A DNA stretch of 54,916 nucleotides from Verrucomicrobiota bacterium (GTDB lineage Bacteria > Verrucomicrobiota > Verrucomicrobiia > Limisphaerales > Fontisphaeraceae): contig JBAXGN010000019.1 in NCBI GenBank assembly GCA_037139415.1, positions 1 to 54,916 of the forward strand, in the 5' to 3' direction. Made by a program: the position numbers and the translations under genes. The notes under the pieces were generated by a model that worked only from the letters and a program-made list of their open reading frames with translations, did no database searches and was not told the DNA's origin. Below are positions 7,874 through 16,014 of the stretch, in pieces (positions within the stretch are counted from its first letter, which is position 1; each line of letters begins with the position of its first letter).

Positions 7874-9373
7874 ATGATGAAACAGAGTCTTGTTTTACGG
7901 TGGCTGATGGCCTGTCTGCTGTGGTCAGTGGCGCTCTCCACCCTGGCGGCGGCCAAGCCGAATATCATTTTCATCCTGGCGGATGACTTGGGCTACGGCG
8001 ACATCGGCGCGTTTGGGCAAAAGAAAATCCACACGCCCAACCTGGACCGACTGGCGGCGGAGGGGATGAAGTTCACGCAACACTATTCCGGCAATGCCGT
8101 CTGCGCGCCTTCGCGGTGCGTGCTGCTTTCCGGGAAGCATCCGGGACATGCGTTCATCCGCAACAACCGTGAGGTGAAGCCCGAGGGGCAATTCCCGATC
8201 CCGGCGGACCTGGTGACGCTGCCGAAGTTGTTGAAAAAGGCCGGGTACATCAATGGCACTTTTGGCAAGTGGGGTTTGGGCGCGCCCGACAGCGAGGGAG
8301 CACCGTTGAAACAGGGCTTAGATCGTTTCTACGGCTACAACTGCCAGCGCGTGGCGCATAACTATTACCCGACCAGCCTTTGGGACAACGCCCAACGGGT
8401 GGTGTTGAACAACCCGGCTTTTGCGGCGCACCAGAAATTGCCCGCCGGGGTTGATCCGAAGGATGCCAATAATTATAAGCCATACCTTGGCAAAGACTAC
8501 TCGCCGGACCTCATCGCTGAGCAAGCCCGTCAGTTTGTCAAAGCCAACCGGAGCACCCCCTTCTTTCTTTATTGGACGACCACGGTGCCACATCTCGCAC
8601 TGCAAGTGCCGGAGGATTCCTTGCAGGAGTATCTTGGGAAATTCCCCGAAACACCGTACACCGGCACCAGCGGTTACCTGCCGCACTACGCGCCGCGCGC
8701 CGCCTATGCGGCGATGATCACGCGGCTGGATCGCGAGATTGGCCGGATGATGGATCTCGTCAAGGAACTCGGGCTCGAAGACCACACGCTCTTCGTCTTC
8801 ACCTCGGACAACGGCCCGCTGTACGATCAGTTGGGCGGGACGGACGCTGATTTTTTTGAATCGGCCGGTCCCTTGAACGGCCGGAAAGGTTCGCTCTATG
8901 AAGGCGGGGTCCGCGTGCCACTGCTGGTGCGGTGGAAAGGGCGCATCGCCGCCGGCAGCGCCAGTGACCGGGTCACGGGCTTTGAAGATTGGTTGCCCAC
9001 GCTGCTGGAGTTCGTTGGCGTGCCGGAGCTGACGCCGGGCGAGGTGGACGGCATCTCCTTTGTCCCTACGCTGCTCGGTCGCGCCCAGGAGCCGCGTCCG
9101 TTCCTGTACCGGGAGTTCCCTGGCTATGGTGGACAGCAAAGTGTGCGGATCGGCGATTGGAAAGGGGTGCGGCAAGCCTTGGTTCCCAAGGGCAAGGCAG
9201 GATCGGCGAATTTGAAGATTGAACTCTACAACCTGAAAGAAGACCTGGCCGAGAAGAACGATGTGGCCGCGCAGCACCCGGAAATGGTGGCGAAAATGGA
9301 AGCGCTCATGCGGGCGCAACACACCCCGTCCGCCGAATTTCCGTTTGCGGCGCTGGACCGGTTGGGGAAGTGA
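7874..9373 (+). CDS. Arylsulfatase, secreted, Cys-type
   Basis: 499 aa from the start chosen here. An in-frame ATG at 7814 would add 20 residues, but the signal peptide (MMKQSLVLRWLMACLLWSVA) begins at 7874. It has the metal site IIFILADDLGYGDIG, the formylglycine motif C77-A-P-S-R81, the GKWGLG motif, FTSDNGPLYDQLGG and a C-terminal RIGDWKGVRQ segment, as in the S1 family of formylglycine-dependent sulfatases. It should cleave sulfate esters from polysaccharides or small sulfated molecules outside the cytoplasm, after a maturase converts Cys77. No maturase gene is in the window. Unlike the broken sulfatase at 294-1686, every expected block is present in one frame. Confidence 0.93.
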   Translation: MMKQSLVLRWLMACLLWSVALSTLAAAKPNIIFILADDLGYGDIGAFGQKKIHTPNLDRLAAEGMKFTQHYSGNAVCAPSRCVLLSGKHPGHAFIRNNREVKPEGQFPIPADLVTLPKLLKKAGYINGTFGKWGLGAPDSEGAPLKQGLDRFYGYNCQRVAHNYYPTSLWDNAQRVVLNNPAFAAHQKLPAGVDPKDANNYKPYLGKDYSPDLIAEQARQFVKANRSTPFFLYWTTTVPHLALQVPEDSLQEYLGKFPETPYTGTSGYLPHYAPRAAYAAMITRLDREIGRMMDLVKELGLEDHTLFVFTSDNGPLYDQLGGTDADFFESAGPLNGRKGSLYEGGVRVPLLVRWKGRIAAGSASDRVTGFEDWLPTLLEFVGVPELTPGEVDGISFVPTLLGRAQEPRPFLYREFPGYGGQQSVRIGDWKGVRQALVPKGKAGSANLKIELYNLKEDLAEKNDVAAQHPEMVAKMEALMRAQHTPSAEFPFAALDRLGK

Positions 9374-9376
9374 GCT

Positions 9377-9404
9377 GAAAGTGGAAAGTGGAAAACGGAA
9401 AGCT
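9377..9404. repeat. 7-bp-period tandem repeat (GAAAGTG units)
   Basis: Four tandem heptamers (gaaagtg, gaaagtg, gaaaacg, gaaagct) fill almost the whole gap between the convergent sulfatase and manA genes. Confidence 0.75.
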
Positions 9405-9408
9405 CGGA

Positions 9409-10380
9409 TTACAACGGTTCAGCCTGGAGAAACTCCACTTGGGTTTCCGCTTGGAAGGAGGCGCGTTCCAGGGCGGCGGGGATCAGGCAGAACTGACCAG
9501 CCCCAACGGTCACTTGCTGTCCGCCGCCGCTGATGTGCAGCGTGCCTTTGACCACGCCGATCACCAACGCGGTTTCCACGCGCAGATGAAAACGGGAGCC
9601 GCGTTTGGCGAGGCAGGCGTTGACGCGGAATAATGGGTCGTCCACCAAGAAGCGCACTTTGATGGCGGGGTTCTGGGAATAGATGCTCTTCACCAGCGAC
9701 GGCTCGAAGTCGTTGAAATCAATGCTGGCGAGGGATTCCGCGATATGCAATGCGCGCGGTTTGCCATCTAACCCCACCCGGTTCCAGTCAAACACCCGGT
9801 AGGTGGTATCCGAGTTCTGCTGGATTTCAAACATCACCGCCCCCGCGCCCAGCGCATGGACGCGGCCACTCGGTAAAAACATGGTATCCCCCGGTTTCAC
9901 CGGGAGCCGGTGGAAACAATCCGCCACCGTGCCGTCTTTGGTGCGGCGCTCGAATTCCGCGCGGGTCACCCCGGTTTTTAGCCCGGCATAGATGACGGCG
10001 TCAGGGCCGCAATCGGTGAAGTACCACATCTCGGTTTTGGGTTCGCCACCGAGTTCCTTGGCCCGGGCGGCGGGAGGGTGTACTTGGAGCGAGAGCACCT
10101 GCTGGGCATCCAGAATTTTGATCAGCAATGGGAACCGTCCGCCATAGGAGGCGGCTTTACCGAGCACCGCCCGCTCATGCTGTTCCATCAACCAGCGCAA
10201 ATCTTTGCCGGCGAATGGCCCGTTGGCAATGACGCTGGCATCTCCGGGGCGATCCGAGATTTCCCATGACTCCCCGATTGGCACCCCGTTTGGCAGCGCC
10301 TTGTGATAGAGTTGTTCCAGCTTGCGCCCGCCCCAAACGCGCTCTTTGAAGATGGGGTGGAAAGTGAGTGGATAAAACAT
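9409..10380 (-). CDS. manA: Mannose-6-phosphate isomerase, class I
   Basis: 323 aa from the ATG at 10380 (MFYPLTFHPIFKERVWGG); a longer frame to 10500 adds 40 residues that do not look like the family. It interconverts mannose 6-phosphate and fructose 6-phosphate in the cytoplasm, linking mannose and GDP-sugar metabolism to glycolysis. Cupin zinc-site motifs are visible: LSLQVHPP, PKTEMWY and SGRVHALG. The short class of about 320 aa is typical for this form. It lies 55 nt downstream of accA on the same strand, so co-transcription is possible. Confidence 0.93.
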   Translation of the reverse strand: MFYPLTFHPIFKERVWGGRKLEQLYHKALPNGVPIGESWEISDRPGDASVIANGPFAGKDLRWLMEQHERAVLGKAASYGGRFPLLIKILDAQQVLSLQVHPPAARAKELGGEPKTEMWYFTDCGPDAVIYAGLKTGVTRAEFERRTKDGTVADCFHRLPVKPGDTMFLPSGRVHALGAGAVMFEIQQNSDTTYRVFDWNRVGLDGKPRALHIAESLASIDFNDFEPSLVKSIYSQNPAIKVRFLVDDPLFRVNACLAKRGSRFHLRVETALVIGVVKGTLHISGGGQQVTVGAGQFCLIPAALERASFQAETQVEFLQAEPL

Positions 10381-10435
10381 AGGCTGTGTGATGCGTGATC
10401 GGTTTTCCCATGGCTGCGCCCACCGGGCAGCGGCC

Positions 10436-11410
10436 TCAGGCCTTGGCTTCGGATTGCGGTAATTTCTCGATGAACTGCCCGTGCGCGCGGAACTTATCAT
10501 AACGCCGCTTGAGTCGTTCCGTGGCAGACAGTTTCAGCAGGCTCTTGAGGTTCTTCACCAAATGCTGTTTCAGGTTAGCCATAGTGGTTGCCGAATCTGT
10601 ATGCGCGCCACCCAAAGGCTCGGGGATGATCTCATCCACCAGCCCCAGCCCCAGCAAATCCTTGGCGGTGATTTTCAGTGCTTCGGCGGCCTTGGCGGCG
10701 GCGGAACGATCTTTCCACAAAATCGCCGCGCACCCCTCCGGGCTGATCACCGAATAGTAGGCGTTTTCGAGGATCAACACCCGATCCGCCACCCCAATCC
10801 CCAACGCGCCACCCGATCCACCCTCGCCGATGACGGCGGCAACGATGGGCACTTCCATGACCATCATTTCGCGCAGGTTCACCGCGATGGCTTCGGCAAT
10901 GTGCCGTTCCTCGGCCCCGATGCCGGGATAGGCCCCTGCCGTATCAATCAAGGTGATGATTGGCAGCCCAAATTTGTTGGCCAACTGCATTAGGCGCAAC
11001 GCCTTGCGATAACCTTCCGGGTGGGCGGACCCGAAATTTCGGCGGATATTTTCCTTGGTGTCGCGGCCTTTTTGCGTGCCGATAATCATGACCTGCTGGC
11101 CGTCCAGCCGGGCAAACCCGCCCACCATGGCCCGATCTTCCGCAAAAAGGCGGTCGCCATGCAACGGGCAGAAATCGGTACAGATCGAGTTGATGTAATC
11201 CAGCGCAAATGGGCGCTTGGGATGCCGGGCGAGTTGGACCCGTTGCCAAGGAGTCAGATTGGAATAGACCTGCTTGCGGCTCTCGGCCAGCTTCTTCTGG
11301 ATTAGCTCAATCTCGTCCTGAAATGACTCAGACCCCGAATGTTTTTTCAAATCATCCAGTTTCCGTTGTAACTCAGCAATCGGTTTCTCGAAATCGAGCT
11401 GATGCTTCAT
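10436..11410 (-). CDS. accA: Acetyl-CoA carboxylase carboxyltransferase subunit alpha
   Basis: 324 aa, the normal length. It forms the carboxyltransferase with AccD, moving the carboxyl group from biotin to acetyl-CoA to make malonyl-CoA, the first committed step of fatty acid synthesis. The N-terminal helical part (DFEKPIAELQRKLDDLKK) and the crotonase-like core are clear: RPFALDYI, GDRLFAEDRAMVGG, GTQKGRDTKENIRRNFG, IDTAGAYPGIGAEERH, GEGGSGGALGIGVADRV and the C-terminal SPEGCAAILWKD. accD is not in the window. Confidence 0.97.
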   Translation of the reverse strand: MKHQLDFEKPIAELQRKLDDLKKHSGSESFQDEIELIQKKLAESRKQVYSNLTPWQRVQLARHPKRPFALDYINSICTDFCPLHGDRLFAEDRAMVGGFARLDGQQVMIIGTQKGRDTKENIRRNFGSAHPEGYRKALRLMQLANKFGLPIITLIDTAGAYPGIGAEERHIAEAIAVNLREMMVMEVPIVAAVIGEGGSGGALGIGVADRVLILENAYYSVISPEGCAAILWKDRSAAAKAAEALKITAKDLLGLGLVDEIIPEPLGGAHTDSATTMANLKQHLVKNLKSLLKLSATERLKRRYDKFRAHGQFIEKLPQSEAKA

Positions 11411-11589
11411 AGACGAGTGATACTAGCCTAAACCCGCGCTCGGATGCAACCTGGAATTCTGCCGCTCATCGTCATTACATAACCTGTCTGCGGACAAGTG
11501 GTTGCGTGGATGTCTGACGATAAGTGCTTGTTAATGCAGGCGGCCATCCCGTAGAATGGCAGAAGAATCAAGATGTGGATGAAACATTT

Positions 11590-13470
11590 ATGACAAACCT
11601 TGTTTTTAAGAGCGCGGTCTTTGCCGCCCTGCTAAACGCCTCGGTGGCTTGGACTGTCCCGGCAGCGGATTACTACCAGATTCGCGGCGGCATTCCCAAC
11701 AGCCAATACTTCTTCAAGCAGAACACCGTTGGGAACCAGTACCTGTTCTTCATCGGCGACTCGGTGCTGGCCGGCAACGGGCTGAAAGACGCGAATTTGC
11801 GCTACTCCGCCCAGATGGTGAAGGGTTTCAAGAAATATTTCCCGGAGGCGGGCATGAACGAGACGCGGCATATTCAGCCGGGCGGCAGTTGGTTTGGCCT
11901 TTACCGTTGCAGCCGGGGACAGCCGGTCTTTGGCGAGGTGATCGCCAGTGGACATTTGGCCATTCTCGATTTCGCTGCTGCTGATCGCACCGCTGACCTC
12001 GAACAGGTCAAAACCTCGCTCGAAGGGTTGGTCCGCCAGGTTACCCTGTATCGCGCCACGCACAGCCGCATCCTGGTTTACACCCTGACGCCCGAAATGC
12101 TGAAGGCCTATCGGGCGGGCCAGATGCCCGAGTATATTCGTATCAGTGAGCAGATTGCCGCGCATTACGGCATTCCCAGTCTGAATCTGGCGCAATACGC
12201 GGCGGAAAAAATCATTGCGGGTGAGATTTCTTTTGAGGCGTTTTCCGCGGATGGCATCAACCCGACCGATGCCGGTGCCAAAATCTATGCTGCCGCAGTG
12301 GCGAAATTCGTGGACGCGCTGATGACCGCCCATCCCATCCCGGATAAACCCGCCCCATACAAGTTGCCCGCCCCGTTGTTCCCGGAAACCGACGACAACG
12401 GACGCATCGTCGCCTATGAGGATCAGCAAGTCGTGCGGTCCGGCAACTGGAAACCGGGGCAGGCCAGCCCTATCGGTCCTTTTCGTCATATCCTCGCCTC
12501 AACCGAATCTGGTGCAACACTGACACTGAAATTCAAGGGCTCGGAAATCGGCATCCTTGACGTGGTGGATAAGGATAGTGCGGACTACGAATACGCTTTG
12601 GATGGCGCGGCATTCCGCAAGCTGCCCGCACCCAGGGATGTGACCAGCCCAACGATGCGTCCGGTTTCCCTGGCCAAAGGTTTGGACCGCAAGGTTGGGC
12701 ATGAACTTGTTCTCAAAGTTGCCTCGTCCGGCACGGCGCGCATGGGTGGTTTCCTGCTTAATGGCAGCATCGCCGATGCTTTCGCCAGCATGAGCACCTT
12801 GGAAAAGATTGACGCGATCTATGCCGCGATGGACCCGATTGTGTTCCAGCCTCCGGCTGGTCGCTTCGCGAACATTCCGAAAACGATGAGCAAACTGCGC
12901 GACGGTGGCGAATTGCGCATGGTGCTCTTGGGCGACAGCATTATGGGCAATACCTCCGGTTCATCGTTCGAGCTGCTGCTCATGCGGGACTATCCCAAGT
13001 GCAAGCTGATCAAGATTCCCTCTCTGCGCAGTTCCACCGGTTGCAAATACTACCGGGAAGAGAATCGCGTCCAGGACTACGTGCTGAAGCACAATCCGGA
13101 CCTACTGGTCATCGGCGGCATTTCCAACGGTGGTGACGCCGAGGCCGTCCGATCAGTGATTCAACAGGTGCGAGCCAAAAAGCCGGATACCGAAGTGCTA
13201 CTGCTGACGCCGGTCTTCGGTTCTATGCGCGACGAACACATCAAGACGTTCACGCGCACGATTGACACCACGACGAGTAATTTCCGTTTCAATATGCAGA
13301 AGGTGGCGGCGGAGGAGAAATGCGCCTTCTTCGATATGACCGGTCCTTGGTGGGCATATATTCAGGACAGCGGCAAGACTTACGGCTGGTTCATGGGCGA
13401 CGGTGTTCACGCCAACCAACGCGGCTGCCAGATCATTGGCCGCCTGCTGGAGATCTGGTTCAAAGAGTAA
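11590..13470 (+). CDS. Secreted protein with two SGNH/GDSL hydrolase domains
   Basis: 626 aa from ATG 11590 (MTNLVFKSAVFAALLNASVA signal peptide); an upstream in-frame start at 11524 adds 22 residues without signal character. The first SGNH domain carries FFIGDSVLAGNG and, where a D-x-x-H is expected, DGINPTDAG, so the catalytic His position is Asn. A middle beta-rich segment (about residues 265-400) links to a second SGNH domain with VLLGDSIMGNTSG, the GGISNGG block and GDGVHANQRG, which keeps Asp and His. Such domains remove acetyl or other acyl groups from carbohydrates. The second half is probably the active esterase, while the first may bind substrate. Residue-role assignment rests on motif position only. 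Confidence 0.85.
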   Translation: MTNLVFKSAVFAALLNASVAWTVPAADYYQIRGGIPNSQYFFKQNTVGNQYLFFIGDSVLAGNGLKDANLRYSAQMVKGFKKYFPEAGMNETRHIQPGGSWFGLYRCSRGQPVFGEVIASGHLAILDFAAADRTADLEQVKTSLEGLVRQVTLYRATHSRILVYTLTPEMLKAYRAGQMPEYIRISEQIAAHYGIPSLNLAQYAAEKIIAGEISFEAFSADGINPTDAGAKIYAAAVAKFVDALMTAHPIPDKPAPYKLPAPLFPETDDNGRIVAYEDQQVVRSGNWKPGQASPIGPFRHILASTESGATLTLKFKGSEIGILDVVDKDSADYEYALDGAAFRKLPAPRDVTSPTMRPVSLAKGLDRKVGHELVLKVASSGTARMGGFLLNGSIADAFASMSTLEKIDAIYAAMDPIVFQPPAGRFANIPKTMSKLRDGGELRMVLLGDSIMGNTSGSSFELLLMRDYPKCKLIKIPSLRSSTGCKYYREENRVQDYVLKHNPDLLVIGGISNGGDAEAVRSVIQQVRAKKPDTEVLLLTPVFGSMRDEHIKTFTRTIDTTTSNFRFNMQKVAAEEKCAFFDMTGPWWAYIQDSGKTYGWFMGDGVHANQRGCQIIGRLLEIWFKE

Positions 13471-13586
13471 GCGGGTGGGAATTGAGTTTTAACCCGAACT
13501 CCGCTGAAGCAAGACCGCTGCGAGCTACCTCGGATTTCGGGTTTAAAGTCCATTCAGCACCCGTTTTCCTCACTGGTCGTGAGGCG

Positions 13587-14114
13587 CTATACTTCCCGCA
13601 CTGTGCCGGAGTCGGTCTCAGTCTTGGGCGTGCGATAGAGGCGAATGATGGTTGAAATGTTGACGATGGCGATGATGGCCTCCAGCAGGGTGCCGCCGAT
13701 GGAACCGCTGAGGATGTTGTTGGCCAGCCAGAGAAACGTGGCCACCAGGACCAGCAACCGCATCGCAATGCCATGGAGCATAAAGACGGCAATCGTTCCC
13801 AGACAGGAGCCAAGGGTGGGCAACCAAGCCGCCGGAGTTTTGGCGAAAGCAAGGCCGATGGTGATATTAACGCCGATGATAAACGCGGCCAACCAGCGTG
13901 AGCGCGTTCTGATGGCCAGAAACGTGCGAACACTCGAAGTCAAGGCGCTGAGCGCCGCAGGGAGATTGCCCAACATCCAAAAATGAACGGTGTACACCAG
14001 GCATTCGCTGGCCAGCAATGACTTGAGTCGGCGGTCGTCTTTCTGAAGAAAGGCGGCCACCCCAAGCACAAACGCCACATAGCCAATACACTGAGCGGGA
14101 GTAAAAACCTGCAT
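13587..14114 (-). CDS. YgjV-like inner membrane protein
   Basis: 175 aa from ATG 14114 (MQVFTPAQCIGYVAFVLGVAAF); a start at 14144 is possible. It is almost entirely hydrophobic with about five to six predicted helices. The pattern Q..GY.AF.LG..AFLQKDDRRLK..L..EC..Y..HFWMLG matches the YgjV/Imp-YgjV family of small bacterial membrane proteins with no established biochemical role. It is convergent with the SGNH gene and divergent from the KefB-like gene. Confidence 0.85.
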   Translation of the reverse strand: MQVFTPAQCIGYVAFVLGVAAFLQKDDRRLKSLLASECLVYTVHFWMLGNLPAALSALTSSVRTFLAIRTRSRWLAAFIIGVNITIGLAFAKTPAAWLPTLGSCLGTIAVFMLHGIAMRLLVLVATFLWLANNILSGSIGGTLLEAIIAIVNISTIIRLYRTPKTETDSGTVREV

Positions 14115-14245
14115 ACGAGGGGGAAATCGTTGCACCCTGAACATGCGGTTGGCAAGTATTTTAAAGCGTGTCAGCGGTCGCGAATAAACAGGATAAACAA
14201 CTATTGTATGGCACCGGCAATCGCGCCCGGGTATTCTCGAACGCT

Positions 14246-15964
14246 GTGGATCATTTGGTAATTAATGACATGGCCATCTGTATCATGGTGGCCTGGGGCA
14301 TGGCGGTCTTGGCGCATACGCTAAAACAACCGTTGGTTCTGGCTTATTTACTGGCCGGTTTTTTCATCGGCCCGCAAGGGCTTAAATGGGTCGCCAACAC
14401 GCAGTCCATCCATACCATTTCGGAACTGGGGTTGATTCTGTTGTTGTTCATGATTGGACTGGAGATTGACCTGAAGAAAATCATCAGTGCCGGCCGCAGG
14501 ATCACCGTCACGGGCGCGAGCCAGATTTTTGGCTGCTTCGGATTTGGCCTGCTCTTTTTTTTGGGCCTGAGCCGGGTGGTGGAAATCAAGGGCTTGGAGA
14601 TTGTCTATCTGGCGGTGGCGGCGGCGTTAAGCAGCACAGTGATTGTCGTCAAAGTGCTCTATGACAAACGGGAGCTGGACACCCTGCCGGGTCGCATCAC
14701 GCTGGGGGTGCTGGTGTTGCAGGATATTTTTGCCATCCTGTTCCTGGCCATTCAACCGCAGTTGGGCGATCCGCGGGTGGGCCCCATTTTACTCTCGCTG
14801 GTCAAAGTGGTGCTGCTGGTCGTGGTGGCCTTCACCGCCAGCCGATACGCGCTGCCGTCCATCTTTCGCACGGTGGCGCGGTTGCCGGAGCTGGTGCTGG
14901 TGGGCGCGCTGGCGTGGTGTTTTTTGGTGGGCGCGTTGGGCGAACATTTCGGCCTTTCGCGCGCGATGGGTGCACTGGTGGCAGGCGTGGCGATTTCCAC
15001 ATTTCCATACACCCTGGATGTCATCGCCAAGATCACCAGTTTGCGCGATTTTTTCCTGACGTTATTTTTTGTGGGGCTGGGCATGATGATCCCGCGCCCG
15101 ACGTTGGAATATTTGCTGGGTGCCGTGGTGTTATGCGCCTTTGTGCTGGCCAGCCGGTTGCTGACGGTTTTTCTGCCGCTCTATTGGATGCGGCAGGGAT
15201 TGCGGGCCAGCTTTTTGCCGGCGCTGAACCTGGCACAAGTGAGTGAATTTTCGCTGGTGATCATGGCGCTGGGATTAAGCGCGCATCATTTGAGCGCATA
15301 TTCCAGCGGGGTTTTGGCATACGCGTTTGTCATTCTGGCGGTGGCCTCGACGTATGCGATCATGGCCTCAGATCGCATCGTGCGGAAAGTGATTACGGCG
15401 TTGCGATCCCTCTCGGTTAAAGACCTCGACCAGGAAACGGCGGCCCCCGCTGAACCCGGGCCAACGCCACGCATCTTCATGCTGGGTTTTAGTTGGACGG
15501 CCAGCTCGTTGCTGGAGGAAATCACCATCCAGAACCCCACGCTGGCACGGGAATTGCGCGTGGTGGATTTCAATCCGCAGGTTCACCAGGAATTGCGCGC
15601 GCGCCAGGTCAGTACGGTTTATGGCGACATCAGCCAGCGGCATACCCTGGAGCACGCGGGTATTCAGGAGGCTCAAATCATCCTCTGCACGCTGCCCAAC
15701 ACCGTGCTCAAGGGAATCAACAATGTGCGTTTGGTGAGGCAGTTGCGCGAGCTGAATCGCAAGGCCAAAATTATTGTTCACTCAGAATTGCTTTCGGAAG
15801 TGCCTGGGCTTTATCAGGCCGGCGCGGATTATGTGTGCCTGGCGCGCATCATCGAGGCGGTGGAATGGTTCCACTTGGTGGAAGACGCCCGCAATGGCCG
15901 GTTGGACCACAAGCGCAAAGAGCTGGACGCGGTGTTAAAAGAACGCCGCGAGGTGATCCCATAA
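14246..15964 (+). CDS. KefB/CPA2-type cation:proton antiporter with TrkA-N domain
   Basis: 572 aa from a GTG at 14246, chosen because VDHLVINDMAICIMVAWG aligns with the usual family N-terminus. Frames from 14168 (GTG) or 14270 (ATG) are alternatives. The N-terminal part has about 12 hydrophobic helices with GYLLAGxxIGP-like (AYLLAGFFIGPQG), GLEIDLKK and LSSTVIVVKVL motifs. The C-terminal cytosolic domain (RIFMLGFSWTASSLLEEI, then VVDFNP, YGDIS) is a TrkA-N/RCK-like Rossmann fold whose first glycine motif is degenerate (GFSWTASS in place of GxGxxG), so nucleotide binding is doubtful. Role: K+ or Na+ exchange for protons in pH or osmotic homeostasis. Confidence 0.88.
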   Translation: MDHLVINDMAICIMVAWGMAVLAHTLKQPLVLAYLLAGFFIGPQGLKWVANTQSIHTISELGLILLLFMIGLEIDLKKIISAGRRITVTGASQIFGCFGFGLLFFLGLSRVVEIKGLEIVYLAVAAALSSTVIVVKVLYDKRELDTLPGRITLGVLVLQDIFAILFLAIQPQLGDPRVGPILLSLVKVVLLVVVAFTASRYALPSIFRTVARLPELVLVGALAWCFLVGALGEHFGLSRAMGALVAGVAISTFPYTLDVIAKITSLRDFFLTLFFVGLGMMIPRPTLEYLLGAVVLCAFVLASRLLTVFLPLYWMRQGLRASFLPALNLAQVSEFSLVIMALGLSAHHLSAYSSGVLAYAFVILAVASTYAIMASDRIVRKVITALRSLSVKDLDQETAAPAEPGPTPRIFMLGFSWTASSLLEEITIQNPTLARELRVVDFNPQVHQELRARQVSTVYGDISQRHTLEHAGIQEAQIILCTLPNTVLKGINNVRLVRQLRELNRKAKIIVHSELLSEVPGLYQAGADYVCLARIIEAVEWFHLVEDARNGRLDHKRKELDAVLKERREVIP

Positions 15965-16014
15965 TCACACAAAAAACGCTGGGCAGGCGGATGGTTTTGG
16001 GGTGTACTTCCGCC

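Noticed and set aside
13491-13543. Inverted repeat AACCCGAA / TTCGGGTT as a terminator of the SGNH gene
   Set aside because: The loop is 37 nt, the stem only 8 bp, and no T-run follows. It is more likely chance or part of the TTTCGGA-type repeats.
15493-16014. Upstream extension of the GH5 frame inside the antiporter gene
   Set aside because: The frame is open for 174 codons before the signal peptide, but its translation is low-complexity, while the overlapping antiporter frame has clear RCK-domain motifs. It is a shadow.
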